Below are positions 34,992 to 43,200 of a DNA stretch of 64,000 nucleotides, piece after piece. Every line of letters begins with the position of its first letter. Positions within the stretch are counted from its first letter, which is position 1. The notes under the pieces were generated by a model. That model was not told where the DNA came from. It was given only the letters and a program-made list of their open reading frames with translations, and did not search any database. Source of the DNA: Bradyrhizobium jicamae (GTDB taxonomy: Bacteria > Pseudomonadota > Alphaproteobacteria > Rhizobiales > Xanthobacteraceae); contig NZ_JAFCKQ010000035.1 of assembly GCF_018130215.1 (NCBI RefSeq), forward strand, positions 16,513 through 80,512, given 5' to 3'. The position numbers and the translations under genes were made by a program.

Positions 34992-36302
34992 ATGACACAT
35001 ATCGCCATCATCGGCGCCGGCATCACCGGCGTGACGACCGCCCATGCCCTGCTCGAGCGCGGCTACAAGGTGACTGTCCTCGACAGGCATCGCTATGCCG
35101 CGATGGAGACCTCGTTCGCCAATGGCGGACAACTCTCCGCCAGCAACGCCGAAGTCTGGAACAGCACCGCGACCATCCTCAAGGGCCTGCGCTGGATGCT
35201 CCGGAACGATGCGCCGCTGCTGATGAATCCGAAGCCAAGCTGGCACAAATATTCCTGGATGGGCGAATTCGTCGGCAGCATCGGCCGCTACCGCGCCAAC
35301 ACCATCGAAACCACGCGGCTAGCGATCGAGGCGCGGCGCCATCTGTTCTCGATCGCGGAGCGCGAGAACATCGCCTTCGATCTCGAACGCCGCGGCATTC
35401 TCCACGTCTATCACGACAAGACCGGATTCGACGCGGGGATGCGCGTCAACGCGCTGCTGCGGCAAGGCGGCCTCGACCGCCGGCCGGTGACCCCGGAGGA
35501 GATCCGCGCCATCGAGCCGGCACTGCAATCGTCCTGCTACGGCGGCTTCTTCACGCCGTCGGATGCGACCGGCGATATCCACAAATTCACCCGCGGACTG
35601 GCCGATGCCTGCATCCGCCGCGGTGCGCGCTTCGTGCACGATGCTGCCGTCGACGCGATCGCGCGGATCGACGGCGGCTTCGGCGTCAGTTGGCGTGCGA
35701 CGGGATCGACCGACGCGGTCGCACCGGCGCGGCATGACCTTCAGGCTGATGGCATCGTGATCTGCGCCGGCGTCGCCAGCCGGCAGTTCGCGGCGATGCT
35801 GGGCGAACGCGTCAACGTTTATCCGGTGAAGGGCTATTCAATCACGGTACAGTTCGACGCGCCGCAAAGCCGGCAGGCAGCGCCGACCGTCAGCCTGCTC
35901 GATGAGGCCGCCAAGATCGTCACCAGCCGGCTCGGCGCGGACCGCTTCCGGGTCGCCGGAACCGCCGAGTTCAACGGCTTCAACCGCGACATTCGCGCCG
36001 ATCGCATCCGGCCGCTGGTCGACTGGGTGCGACAGCACTTCCCCGCGATCGACACCTCGAAGGTCGTGCCGTGGGCCGGCCTGCGCCCGATGATGCCGAA
36101 CATGATGCCGGTCGTTCGCGCCGGACATAGTCCCGGAGTGTTCTACAACACCGGCCACGGCCATCTCGGCTGGACCTTGTCGGCGGCCACGGCGCAGATC
36201 GTCGCCGAGGCGATCGACGACTGGAGCGGCCTTGGCGCGCCACCGATGGTGCCGTCGTCACCGGTCGATGCGAGCAAGACCAGCCACGCAGCTTTCCTCT
36301 AA
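34992..36302 (+). CDS. DadA-type D-amino acid dehydrogenase / glycine oxidase-like FAD oxidoreductase
   Basis: This 436-residue protein opens with the FAD motif IAIIGAGITGVTTAHALLER (residues 4-23). SFANGGQLSASNAEVW is the segment typical of DadA. It ends with GHGHLGWTLSAATAQIVAE. DadA oxidises D-amino acids to 2-oxo acids and ammonia, passing electrons to the respiratory chain. The upstream glycine riboswitch suggests glycine itself is a substrate or inducing signal. The ribosome site GGGAG is 12 bases before the start. Confidence 0.88.
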   Translation: MTHIAIIGAGITGVTTAHALLERGYKVTVLDRHRYAAMETSFANGGQLSASNAEVWNSTATILKGLRWMLRNDAPLLMNPKPSWHKYSWMGEFVGSIGRYRANTIETTRLAIEARRHLFSIAERENIAFDLERRGILHVYHDKTGFDAGMRVNALLRQGGLDRRPVTPEEIRAIEPALQSSCYGGFFTPSDATGDIHKFTRGLADACIRRGARFVHDAAVDAIARIDGGFGVSWRATGSTDAVAPARHDLQADGIVICAGVASRQFAAMLGERVNVYPVKGYSITVQFDAPQSRQAAPTVSLLDEAAKIVTSRLGADRFRVAGTAEFNGFNRDIRADRIRPLVDWVRQHFPAIDTSKVVPWAGLRPMMPNMMPVVRAGHSPGVFYNTGHGHLGWTLSAATAQIVAEAIDDWSGLGAPPMVPSSPVDASKTSHAAFL

Positions 36303-36745
36303 TTATCCAGGCAAAGAGGAAGAATATGAGCGTGCACGCGTCCGGCCCGGTCCGAATTCGCAGAGATTCGCCGCATGACAGGAACTAGCATCGTGGCGGG
36401 ACGAAGCGTTTCATCGCGGGGGGGGGGGGAGACAATGCGCATTGGGTCGGCGCTGCGCGCCGCTTGTCGTGCGCGGACAACCAGTCAGCACGAACCGGTC
36501 AGCGCCGCATCGGTAGCGGGTATAACATCCCTCGCTTCGAGCCATGCGTTCAACTGCGCAACCTTGCCGTTCGGCCCTTGCGACGGCATCGCCCTTGGCA
36601 CACTATTTGCCCGCCAAGTCGCGACTTGCGGGCCCGGTTTAGGAATAAAAGACAGGGAAGCGCATGACACAGATCAAGGGGACACCATGAACATGATGCT
36701 GCTCAGCGCTGGTTTTGCGCCGACGGGCGGCGGGAGATAGCGGCG
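36303..36745. other. Intergenic region with G12 run and two tiny frames before the permease genes
   Basis: No large gene is supported in this 443-bp gap. It contains a run of 12 G (36418-36429). Near the end, a frame of 8 codons from 36664 (MTQIKGTP) overlaps by ATGA a 17-codon frame from 36687 to 36740 (MNMMLLSAGFAPTGGGR). Both have good ribosome sites. The second ends 5 bp before the permease start, which could couple translation. Confidence 0.5.
36418..36429. repeat. Homopolymer run of 12 G
   Basis: An uninterrupted G12 tract. Such tracts are slippage-prone and also prone to assembly error. It is outside any supported gene. Confidence 0.9.
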
Positions 36746-37687
36746 ATGCTGGGCTATCTCATCCGCCGCATCCTGGCAGCCATTCCCACCATGGGCGTGG
36801 TCGCGCTGTTCGTGTTCCTCCTGCTGCGGCTGACGCCGGGTGATCCCGCCGCGATCCTCGCCGGCGACAATGCAACGCCCGCGCAGCTCGAGCGCATCCG
36901 CACCTCGCTCGGCCTCAACGAGCCGATCTACATCCAGTTCTACACCTGGATCGTCAAGCTGCTGCACGGCGATCTCGGCGTCTCGCTGATCTCAAACGTA
37001 CCGGTGCTCAAGATGATCGGCCAGCGCGTCGAGCCGTCGATCTCGGTCGCGCTGACCACCATCGTGCTGTCGATCCTGGTCGCGGTTCCGCTCGGCGTGA
37101 TCGCGGCATGGAAGCACGGCACCTGGATCGACCGCTTCGTGATGGGCCTGTCGGTGCTCGGCTTCTCGGTGCCGGTGTTCGTGATCGGCTATGTGCTGAT
37201 CCAGGTCTTCGCGCTCGACCTGCGCTGGGTGCCCGTGCAGGGTTTCAAGAGCATAACCGCCGGTTTCGGCCCGTTCTTCGAGCGCATCATCCTGCCGACC
37301 TGCACGCTCTCCTTCATCTATGTGGCGCTGATCGCGCGCATGACGCGTGCATCGATGCTGGACGTGCTCGGAGAGGATTACGTCCGCACCGCGCGCGCAA
37401 AGGGCATCGGCGAGACCGGCGTGCTGTTGCGCCACGCGCTGCGCAATGCCGCGGTGCCCGTCATCACCGTGATCGGCTCGGGTTTTGCGCTCCTGATCTC
37501 GGGCGTCGTCGTCACCGAGAGCGTGTTCAACCTGCCCGGCATCGGCCGCCTCACCGTCGATGCGGTGCTGGCGCGCGACTATCCCGTGATCCAGGCGATG
37601 ATCCTCCTGACCTCGTGCATCTATGTCGGGGTCAATCTCCTGATCGACCTGGCCTACACCCTGCTCGATCCTCGTATCCGGTACTGA
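36746..37687 (+). CDS. Peptide ABC transporter permease (DppB type)
   Basis: This 313-residue protein starts MLGYLIRRILAAIPTMGVVA, typical of DppB/OppB. It has about six membrane helices and the ATPase-contact EAA-type loop (LGEDYVRTARAKGIGETGVL). It forms a heterodimeric channel with the next gene product, 3 bp downstream. The substrate is likely peptides or related amides (inference from family and neighbours). Confidence 0.92.
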   Translation: MLGYLIRRILAAIPTMGVVALFVFLLLRLTPGDPAAILAGDNATPAQLERIRTSLGLNEPIYIQFYTWIVKLLHGDLGVSLISNVPVLKMIGQRVEPSISVALTTIVLSILVAVPLGVIAAWKHGTWIDRFVMGLSVLGFSVPVFVIGYVLIQVFALDLRWVPVQGFKSITAGFGPFFERIILPTCTLSFIYVALIARMTRASMLDVLGEDYVRTARAKGIGETGVLLRHALRNAAVPVITVIGSGFALLISGVVVTESVFNLPGIGRLTVDAVLARDYPVIQAMILLTSCIYVGVNLLIDLAYTLLDPRIRY

Positions 37688-37690
37688 GCA

Positions 37691-38578
37691 ATGGCGATCG
37701 ATACCCTTCCCGAGTCGACACTTCCGGTCACCCGGCCGTTCCGGATGAAATTCGGATTCCTGACGGCGACCCCGATCATCGCGGTTGCGACGATCTGCCT
37801 CGTCCTCATCATCCTGATGGCGATCTTCGCACCGCTGCTGGCACCGCACGACCCGCTGCTGCTGACGCCGGCGCAGCGGCTGAAGCCATCCAGCGCCCAG
37901 TTCCTGCTCGGCACCGACGCCTACGGCCGCGACGTGCTGTCGCGCATCATCTACGGCGCGCGCATCTCGCTCCTGATCGGGCTTGGCGCCGCGGTCTGCT
38001 CGATCGTGATCGGGCTCCTGATCGGCCTCGTGTCCGGCTTCTTCCGATGGGTCGATGCCGTCATGATGCGGGTGATGGACGGATTGATGGCGATCCCGGC
38101 GATCCTGCTCGCGATCGCCGTGGTGTCGCTGTCGGGCGCCAGCATCTGGACCGTGATGGTCGCGATCACGATCCCCGAAATCCCGCGCGTGGCGCGGCTG
38201 GTGCGCTCGGTCGTGCTGACAGCGCGCGAGGAGCCCTATGTGGAGGCCGCGATCTCCGTCGGCTCCAGCCTGCCGAAGATCATGTGGCGGCATTTGATGC
38301 CGAACACGATCGCGCCACTGATCGTGCAGGGCACCTATGTCTGCGCCTCGGCGATCCTGACCGAGGCGATCCTGTCGTTCCTCGGCGCCGGCATCTCGCC
38401 GGAGACGCCGACCTGGGGCAACATCATGGCCGAGGGCCGCGCCTACTTTCAGGTCAAGCCGTCGCTGATCTTCTGGCCCGGCCTTCTGCTCTCGATCGCC
38501 ATCCTCAGCGTCAACCTGATCGGCGACGCCGCCCGCGACGCGCTCGATCCCCGCATGAAGCAGCGTGAGGGCAAGTGA
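37691..38578 (+). CDS. Peptide ABC transporter permease (DppC type)
   Basis: This 295-residue protein has the N-terminal DppC/OppC helix, the HDPLLLTPAQRLKPSS segment followed by LLGTDAYGRDVLSRIIYGAR, and an EAA-type loop (EEPYVEAAISVGSSLPKIMW). It pairs with the upstream permease and is followed by the fused ATPase gene after 43 bp. Confidence 0.92.
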   Translation: MAIDTLPESTLPVTRPFRMKFGFLTATPIIAVATICLVLIILMAIFAPLLAPHDPLLLTPAQRLKPSSAQFLLGTDAYGRDVLSRIIYGARISLLIGLGAAVCSIVIGLLIGLVSGFFRWVDAVMMRVMDGLMAIPAILLAIAVVSLSGASIWTVMVAITIPEIPRVARLVRSVVLTAREEPYVEAAISVGSSLPKIMWRHLMPNTIAPLIVQGTYVCASAILTEAILSFLGAGISPETPTWGNIMAEGRAYFQVKPSLIFWPGLLLSIAILSVNLIGDAARDALDPRMKQREGK

Positions 38579-38621
38579 CGGCTTCGCTCGCACTCCTCAC
38601 AATGACGATCGGAACAATTCG

Positions 38622-40262
38622 ATGACCAACGCCGTCCTCGATATCAGCAATCTCGTCGTCAGCCTCGGCAAGAAGACGAACGGCCCCCGCATCATCGATG
38701 ACCTCTCGCTTCAGGTGAGCGAGGGCGAGACGCTGTGCCTCGTCGGCGAAAGTGGCTCGGGCAAGTCGGTGACGTCGCTGACGGTGATGGGCTTGCAGCA
38801 GAAAGGCATGCTGGTGCCGACGGCCGGCAGCGTCAAGCTGGTCGGCGAGGAACTGCTCACCGCCACCGACCGGCGCCTCAGGCAATTGCGCGCGACGCGG
38901 ATGGCGATGATCTTCCAGGAGCCGATGACGGCACTCAACCCGGTGGTGCCGGTCGGCCGCCAGATCGACGAGGTGCTGCGCGCCCACACCGATCTCGACG
39001 GCCGCGCGCGGCGCCGGAAGATTTTGGCGATGATGGAGCACGTCCGGCTGCCGGATGTCGAGCGCATCTTCTCCTCCTATCCGCACCGCCTCTCCGGCGG
39101 GCAGCGGCAGCGCATCATGATCGCGATGGCGCTGGTGCTGGAGCCGAAACTCCTGATCGCGGACGAGCCGACCACGGCACTCGACGTCACCACCCAGAAG
39201 CAGATCCTCAGCCTGATGCGCGACCTGCAGCGCGACCACGGCACCGCGGTGCTGTTCATCACCCATGACATGGGCGTGGTCGCCGAGATCGCCGACCGCG
39301 TCGCGGTGATGCGGCACGGCCGGCTGGTCGAGACCGGCCCGCTCGACGACGTGCTGCGCGCGCCGAAGATGGACTACACCCGCAACCTGCTGTCCTCGGT
39401 GCCGAGCCTCGTGCCGCGCGCGCCGCGCGAGGAGAGCCAGGAGGCCGTGGTGCTGGAGGCCAACGAGCTCGGCAAGGTCTATCGCGAACGCTCGCTGTTC
39501 GGAAAGCCGCGCGAGGTCGCGGCTGCGACCAACGTCACCCTCACCTTGCGCAAGGGCCGCACGCTCGGCATCGTCGGCGAAAGCGGCTCCGGCAAATCGA
39601 CGGTGGCGCGATGCATCGTCCGCCTGATCGATCCGACCTCCGGCGGCGTGCGCCTCGTTGGCCGCGAGATTTCCGAATTGTCGCGACGGCTGCTGCAGCC
39701 GCACCGCAAGAACATCCAGATGATCTTCCAGGATCCCTACCGCTCGCTCAACCCGCGCGTCACGGTCGGAGAGAGCATCGCGGAGGGACCGATCAACTAC
39801 GGCATGCCGCGCAAGGACGCGCTGGCGCGGGCACGCGAGCTGCTCGAACTGGTGCACCTGCCGCCCGATGCCGTCTCGCGCTATCCGCACCAGTTCTCCG
39901 GCGGCCAGCGCCAGCGCATCGCGATCGCGCGCGCCCTGGCGCTCGATCCCGACGTGCTGGTCGCGGACGAGGCCGTGTCCGCGCTCGACGTCTCGGTGCA
40001 GGCGCAGGTGCTGGCCCTGCTCGATGAAATCCAGAAGCGGCTCGGCGTTGCGCTGTTGTTCATCACGCATGACCTGCGTGTTGCGGCGCAGATCTGCGAC
40101 GACGTCGTGGTGATGCAGCATGGCCGCGTCGTGGAACAGGGGCCCGCGGCGGAGGTCTTGACCAACCCGCAGCAGGCCTACACCCGCGCGCTGCTCGAGG
40201 CCGCCCCGGGACGCGATTGGGACTTCGCGAATTTCCGCCCGGTTTCGGAAGCGGCGGAGTAG
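38622..40262 (+). CDS. Fused double ATPase of a peptide ABC transporter (DppD-DppF fusion, GsiA type)
   Basis: This 546-residue protein has two complete ATPase modules. The N-terminal half shows Walker A GESGSGKS, signature LSGGQRQR and Walker B LIADEP. The C-terminal half repeats GESGSGKS, FSGGQRQR and VADEAVSALD. In most Dpp systems these are two proteins. It drives import through the two upstream permeases. The start at 38622 gives the family N-terminus behind GGAA. Confidence 0.92.
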   Translation: MTNAVLDISNLVVSLGKKTNGPRIIDDLSLQVSEGETLCLVGESGSGKSVTSLTVMGLQQKGMLVPTAGSVKLVGEELLTATDRRLRQLRATRMAMIFQEPMTALNPVVPVGRQIDEVLRAHTDLDGRARRRKILAMMEHVRLPDVERIFSSYPHRLSGGQRQRIMIAMALVLEPKLLIADEPTTALDVTTQKQILSLMRDLQRDHGTAVLFITHDMGVVAEIADRVAVMRHGRLVETGPLDDVLRAPKMDYTRNLLSSVPSLVPRAPREESQEAVVLEANELGKVYRERSLFGKPREVAAATNVTLTLRKGRTLGIVGESGSGKSTVARCIVRLIDPTSGGVRLVGREISELSRRLLQPHRKNIQMIFQDPYRSLNPRVTVGESIAEGPINYGMPRKDALARARELLELVHLPPDAVSRYPHQFSGGQRQRIAIARALALDPDVLVADEAVSALDVSVQAQVLALLDEIQKRLGVALLFITHDLRVAAQICDDVVVMQHGRVVEQGPAAEVLTNPQQAYTRALLEAAPGRDWDFANFRPVSEAAE

Positions 40263-40280
40263 CGCCTCCGACAAAAGTAT

Positions 40281-40353
40281 GTAGACCGGACGCAGCGAAG
40301 CGAAATCCGGGACTCGCCGTTCCCCGGATTGCGCTTCGCTGCAACCGGGCTAC
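40281..40353. repeat. Dispersed palindromic intergenic repeat
   Basis: Left arm 40281-40311 (with GCAGCGAAGCGAAATCCGGG) is an imperfect inverted match to right arm 40323-40353 (with CCCGGATTGCGCTTCGCTGC). The sequence type, built on GCTTCGCTGC and CCGGGCTAC, recurs in Bradyrhizobium intergenic DNA. The structure could form a long hairpin after the transporter operon. Confidence 0.65.
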
Positions 40354-40499
40354 GTGTCCGACACGTCGCGTTGGGGCGACGGCCTCACTCGCAATGACGG
40401 ACTGCGCTGAGGGCATGCAAATCCGGCAGTGCTCCACGGCTTGCGCTCGGCGCGACGACACGCTTAACGTCGCCGCCAAGATTGTACCGAGAGCAATTG

Positions 40500-42020
40500 A
40501 TGACCCGCATCGCCGTTGGCGGCTTCCTGCACGAGACCAACACCTTCGCCCCGACGAAGGCCACCTATGACGACTTCGTGCATGGCGGCGGCTGGCCGTC
40601 GATGACGCATGGCGCCGACGTGCTGAAGGTCATGCGCAACATCAACGCCGGCCTCGCCGGTTTCGTCGAGACGGCGGAGGCCAATGGCTGGGAGCTGGTC
40701 CCGACGGTTGCCGCCGGAGCGACCCCGTCGGCGCATGTCACCGAGGCTGCCTTCGAGCGGATCGTCAGGGAGATGATCGATCGCCTGGAGGCGGCCGGAC
40801 CGATCGATGCCGTCTACCTTGACCTGCACGGCGCTATGGTGACCGAGCACCATGACGACGGCGAGGGCGAGATCCTCGCTCGCATCCGCACGGTGATCGG
40901 CAATGACGTGCCGCTGGTCGCGAGCCTTGACCTTCATGCGAACGTCTCGCCCGAGATGATCCGGCATGCCGATGCGCTGATCGCCTACCGCACCTATCCG
41001 CATGTCGACATGGCCGCGACCGGCCGCGCCTGCGCCAGGCATCTGGCCCTGTTGCTGAAGACCGAGCAGCGCCTCGCGAAGGCGTTCCGGCAACTGCCGT
41101 TCCTGATCCCGATCAGCTGGCAATGCACCAGCGACCAGCCGGCCAAGGGCATCTACGAGACGCTTGCGGCGCTGGAGAGCGACGCAATCCCGACCCTGTC
41201 ATTCGCGTTCGGCTTCCCGGCCGCCGATTTCAGGGATTGCGGGCCGAGCGTGTTCGCCTACGGACGAACCCAGGCCGATGCCGACGCTGCCGCCGACAGG
41301 ATCGCGGCGCTGGTCGAGAGCCATGAGGATGATTTCGACGGCCGGATCTATTCGCCCGACGAGGGCGTTCGGCTGGCAATGGAACTGGCGACATCCGCTA
41401 CGAAGCCGATCGTGATCGCCGACACCCAGGACAATCCCGGCGCCGGCGGCAATTCCGACACCACCGGCATGCTGCGCGCGCTGGTGCGCAACAAAGCGAG
41501 TGGCGCGACCGGCGTCATCTTCGATCCGCAATCGGCAAAGGCCGCGCATGCGGCCGGCGTCGGCGCCACCGTCACACTCGATCTCGGTGGCAAGTCCGGC
41601 ATTCCCGGCGACGCGCCGTACCGCGAGGCCTTCGTTGTCGAGAAACTCTCGGACGGCAGGTTCGTCGCGCCGGGGCCGTTTTATGGCGGCCGCGACATGG
41701 ACATGGGGCCGTCGGCCTGCCTGCGCATCGGCGAGGTCCGCGTCGTCGTCGGTTCCTACAAGGCCCAGCTCGCCGACCAGGCGATGTACCGCTTTGTCGG
41801 CATCGAGCCGACGGCGCAGAAAATCCTCGTCAACAAGAGCTCGGTGCATTTCCGCGCCGACTTCGAGCCCATCGCCGAGACGCTCCTGATCTGCGCCGCC
41901 CCCGGCCCGATGCCGGCGGATCCAGCCACCCTGCCTTGGAAGCATCTGCGTCCGGGGATCCGCATCAAGCCGAACGGCCCCGCCTTTACGCCCTCCTCCC
42001 CATCACGAAGCAACGGATAG
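40500..42020 (+). CDS. M81 family metallopeptidase (MlrC-type)
   Basis: This 506-residue protein begins TRIAVGGFLHETNTFAPTKA, the signature opening of the MlrC/M81 family. It continues with VYLDLHGAMVTEH and ASLDLHANVSPEMI, which hold probable zinc ligands, and DTQDNPGAGGNSDTTGMLRA. MlrC of Sphingopyxis is associated with the last steps of microcystin breakdown. Most homologues act on unknown small peptides. The neighbours (peptide uptake, M20, amidase) support a peptide-breakdown role. Confidence 0.88.
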   Translation: MTRIAVGGFLHETNTFAPTKATYDDFVHGGGWPSMTHGADVLKVMRNINAGLAGFVETAEANGWELVPTVAAGATPSAHVTEAAFERIVREMIDRLEAAGPIDAVYLDLHGAMVTEHHDDGEGEILARIRTVIGNDVPLVASLDLHANVSPEMIRHADALIAYRTYPHVDMAATGRACARHLALLLKTEQRLAKAFRQLPFLIPISWQCTSDQPAKGIYETLAALESDAIPTLSFAFGFPAADFRDCGPSVFAYGRTQADADAAADRIAALVESHEDDFDGRIYSPDEGVRLAMELATSATKPIVIADTQDNPGAGGNSDTTGMLRALVRNKASGATGVIFDPQSAKAAHAAGVGATVTLDLGGKSGIPGDAPYREAFVVEKLSDGRFVAPGPFYGGRDMDMGPSACLRIGEVRVVVGSYKAQLADQAMYRFVGIEPTAQKILVNKSSVHFRADFEPIAETLLICAAPGPMPADPATLPWKHLRPGIRIKPNGPAFTPSSPSRSNG

Positions 42021-42027
42021 ACAGCTC

Positions 42028-43200
42028 ATGCCAACCATCGAACGCATCGACAGCTTTGCAGACGAACTCACCGCGATCAGGCGCGACCTGCATGCACATC
42101 CCGAGATCGGTTTCGAGGAGATCCGCACCTCAGGCATCGTCGCCGACAAGCTGCAAAGCTGGGGCATCGAGGTGCATCGTGGCCTTGGCCGCACCGGCGT
42201 GGTCGGAGTGCTCAAGGGCAAGGGCAATGGCACCAAGCGGATCGGCTTGCGCGCCGACATGGATGCGCTGCCGATGGAGGAGAACACCAACCTGAAGTGG
42301 CGTTCGACCATTCCGGGCCGTTTCCACGGCTGCGGCCATGACGGTCACACCACGATGCTGCTCGGCACCGCGCGCTATCTCGCCGAGACGCGCAATTTCG
42401 ACGGCACCGTGCACTTCATCTTCCAGCCCGCCGAGGAAGGTCTCGGCGGCGCGCGGGAGATGATCAAGGACGGCCTGTTCCAGAAATTCCCGTGTGACGA
42501 GGTCTATGGCCTGCACAATGCGCCCGACCTCAACCATGGCGAGATCGCGATCCTGCCGGGCCCGGCGATGGCCGCGGCTGACTTCTTCGACATCAAGATC
42601 CGCGGTTATGGCGCCCACGGCGCGATGCCCGAGCGGTCCAAGGACGCGGTGGTGATCGCGACCACCGTCGCCCAGACGCTGCAGACCATCGTCAGCCGCA
42701 ACGTCGATCCGCTGGAGGCCGCGGTGGTCTCGATCACCCAGATCCATGCTGGCTCGGCCTACAACGTCATCCCCGGCGAAGCCTGGCTGTGCGGCACCGT
42801 GCGCACCTTCTCCGACGAAATCCGCAAGCTGGTCGCAAAGCGGATGCGCGCGGTCTGCGCCGGCATTGCCGCGACCTTCGACGTCGAGATCGACGTCGAC
42901 ATCCGCGATACCTTCAGCGTGCTGGTGAACCAGGAAGAGCAGTCGCGCGTGGTCGAGGAAGTCGCCCGCACCGTGGTCGATCCCGCCAAGGTGTTGACCC
43001 GCTCTACGCCCAAGATGGGCAGCGAGGATTTCGCCGACATGATGCAGGCCATTCCCGGCGCGTATTTCTGGATCGGCCATGACGGCTCGGTCCCCGTGCA
43101 CAATCCCGGTTACGTTCTCGACGACAAGATCCTGCCGATCGGCGCCAGCATGTTCGCCCGCATCATCGAGAAACGCATGCCGGCAGGTGCCCATGCATAA
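42028..43200 (+). CDS. M20 family amidohydrolase (hippurate hydrolase type)
   Basis: This 390-residue protein has RRDLHAHPEIGFEE, RADMDALPMEE, FHGCGHDGHTTMLLG and FQPAEEGLGGAREMI, the metal-binding series of aminoacylase/hippuricase members, with the dimerisation domain around GAHGAMPERSKDAV. It should hydrolyse N-acyl amino acids or similar amides. It lies 7 bp after the M81 gene and overlaps the amidase gene by 8 bp, so the three are one operon. Confidence 0.92.
   Translation: MPTIERIDSFADELTAIRRDLHAHPEIGFEEIRTSGIVADKLQSWGIEVHRGLGRTGVVGVLKGKGNGTKRIGLRADMDALPMEENTNLKWRSTIPGRFHGCGHDGHTTMLLGTARYLAETRNFDGTVHFIFQPAEEGLGGAREMIKDGLFQKFPCDEVYGLHNAPDLNHGEIAILPGPAMAAADFFDIKIRGYGAHGAMPERSKDAVVIATTVAQTLQTIVSRNVDPLEAAVVSITQIHAGSAYNVIPGEAWLCGTVRTFSDEIRKLVAKRMRAVCAGIAATFDVEIDVDIRDTFSVLVNQEEQSRVVEEVARTVVDPAKVLTRSTPKMGSEDFADMMQAIPGAYFWIGHDGSVPVHNPGYVLDDKILPIGASMFARIIEKRMPAGAHA

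Noticed and set aside
36375..36740. Possible 121-residue protein before the permease genes
   Set aside because: It crosses the G12 run, has no ribosome site of quality and no domain; only the tiny frames at its end are noted.
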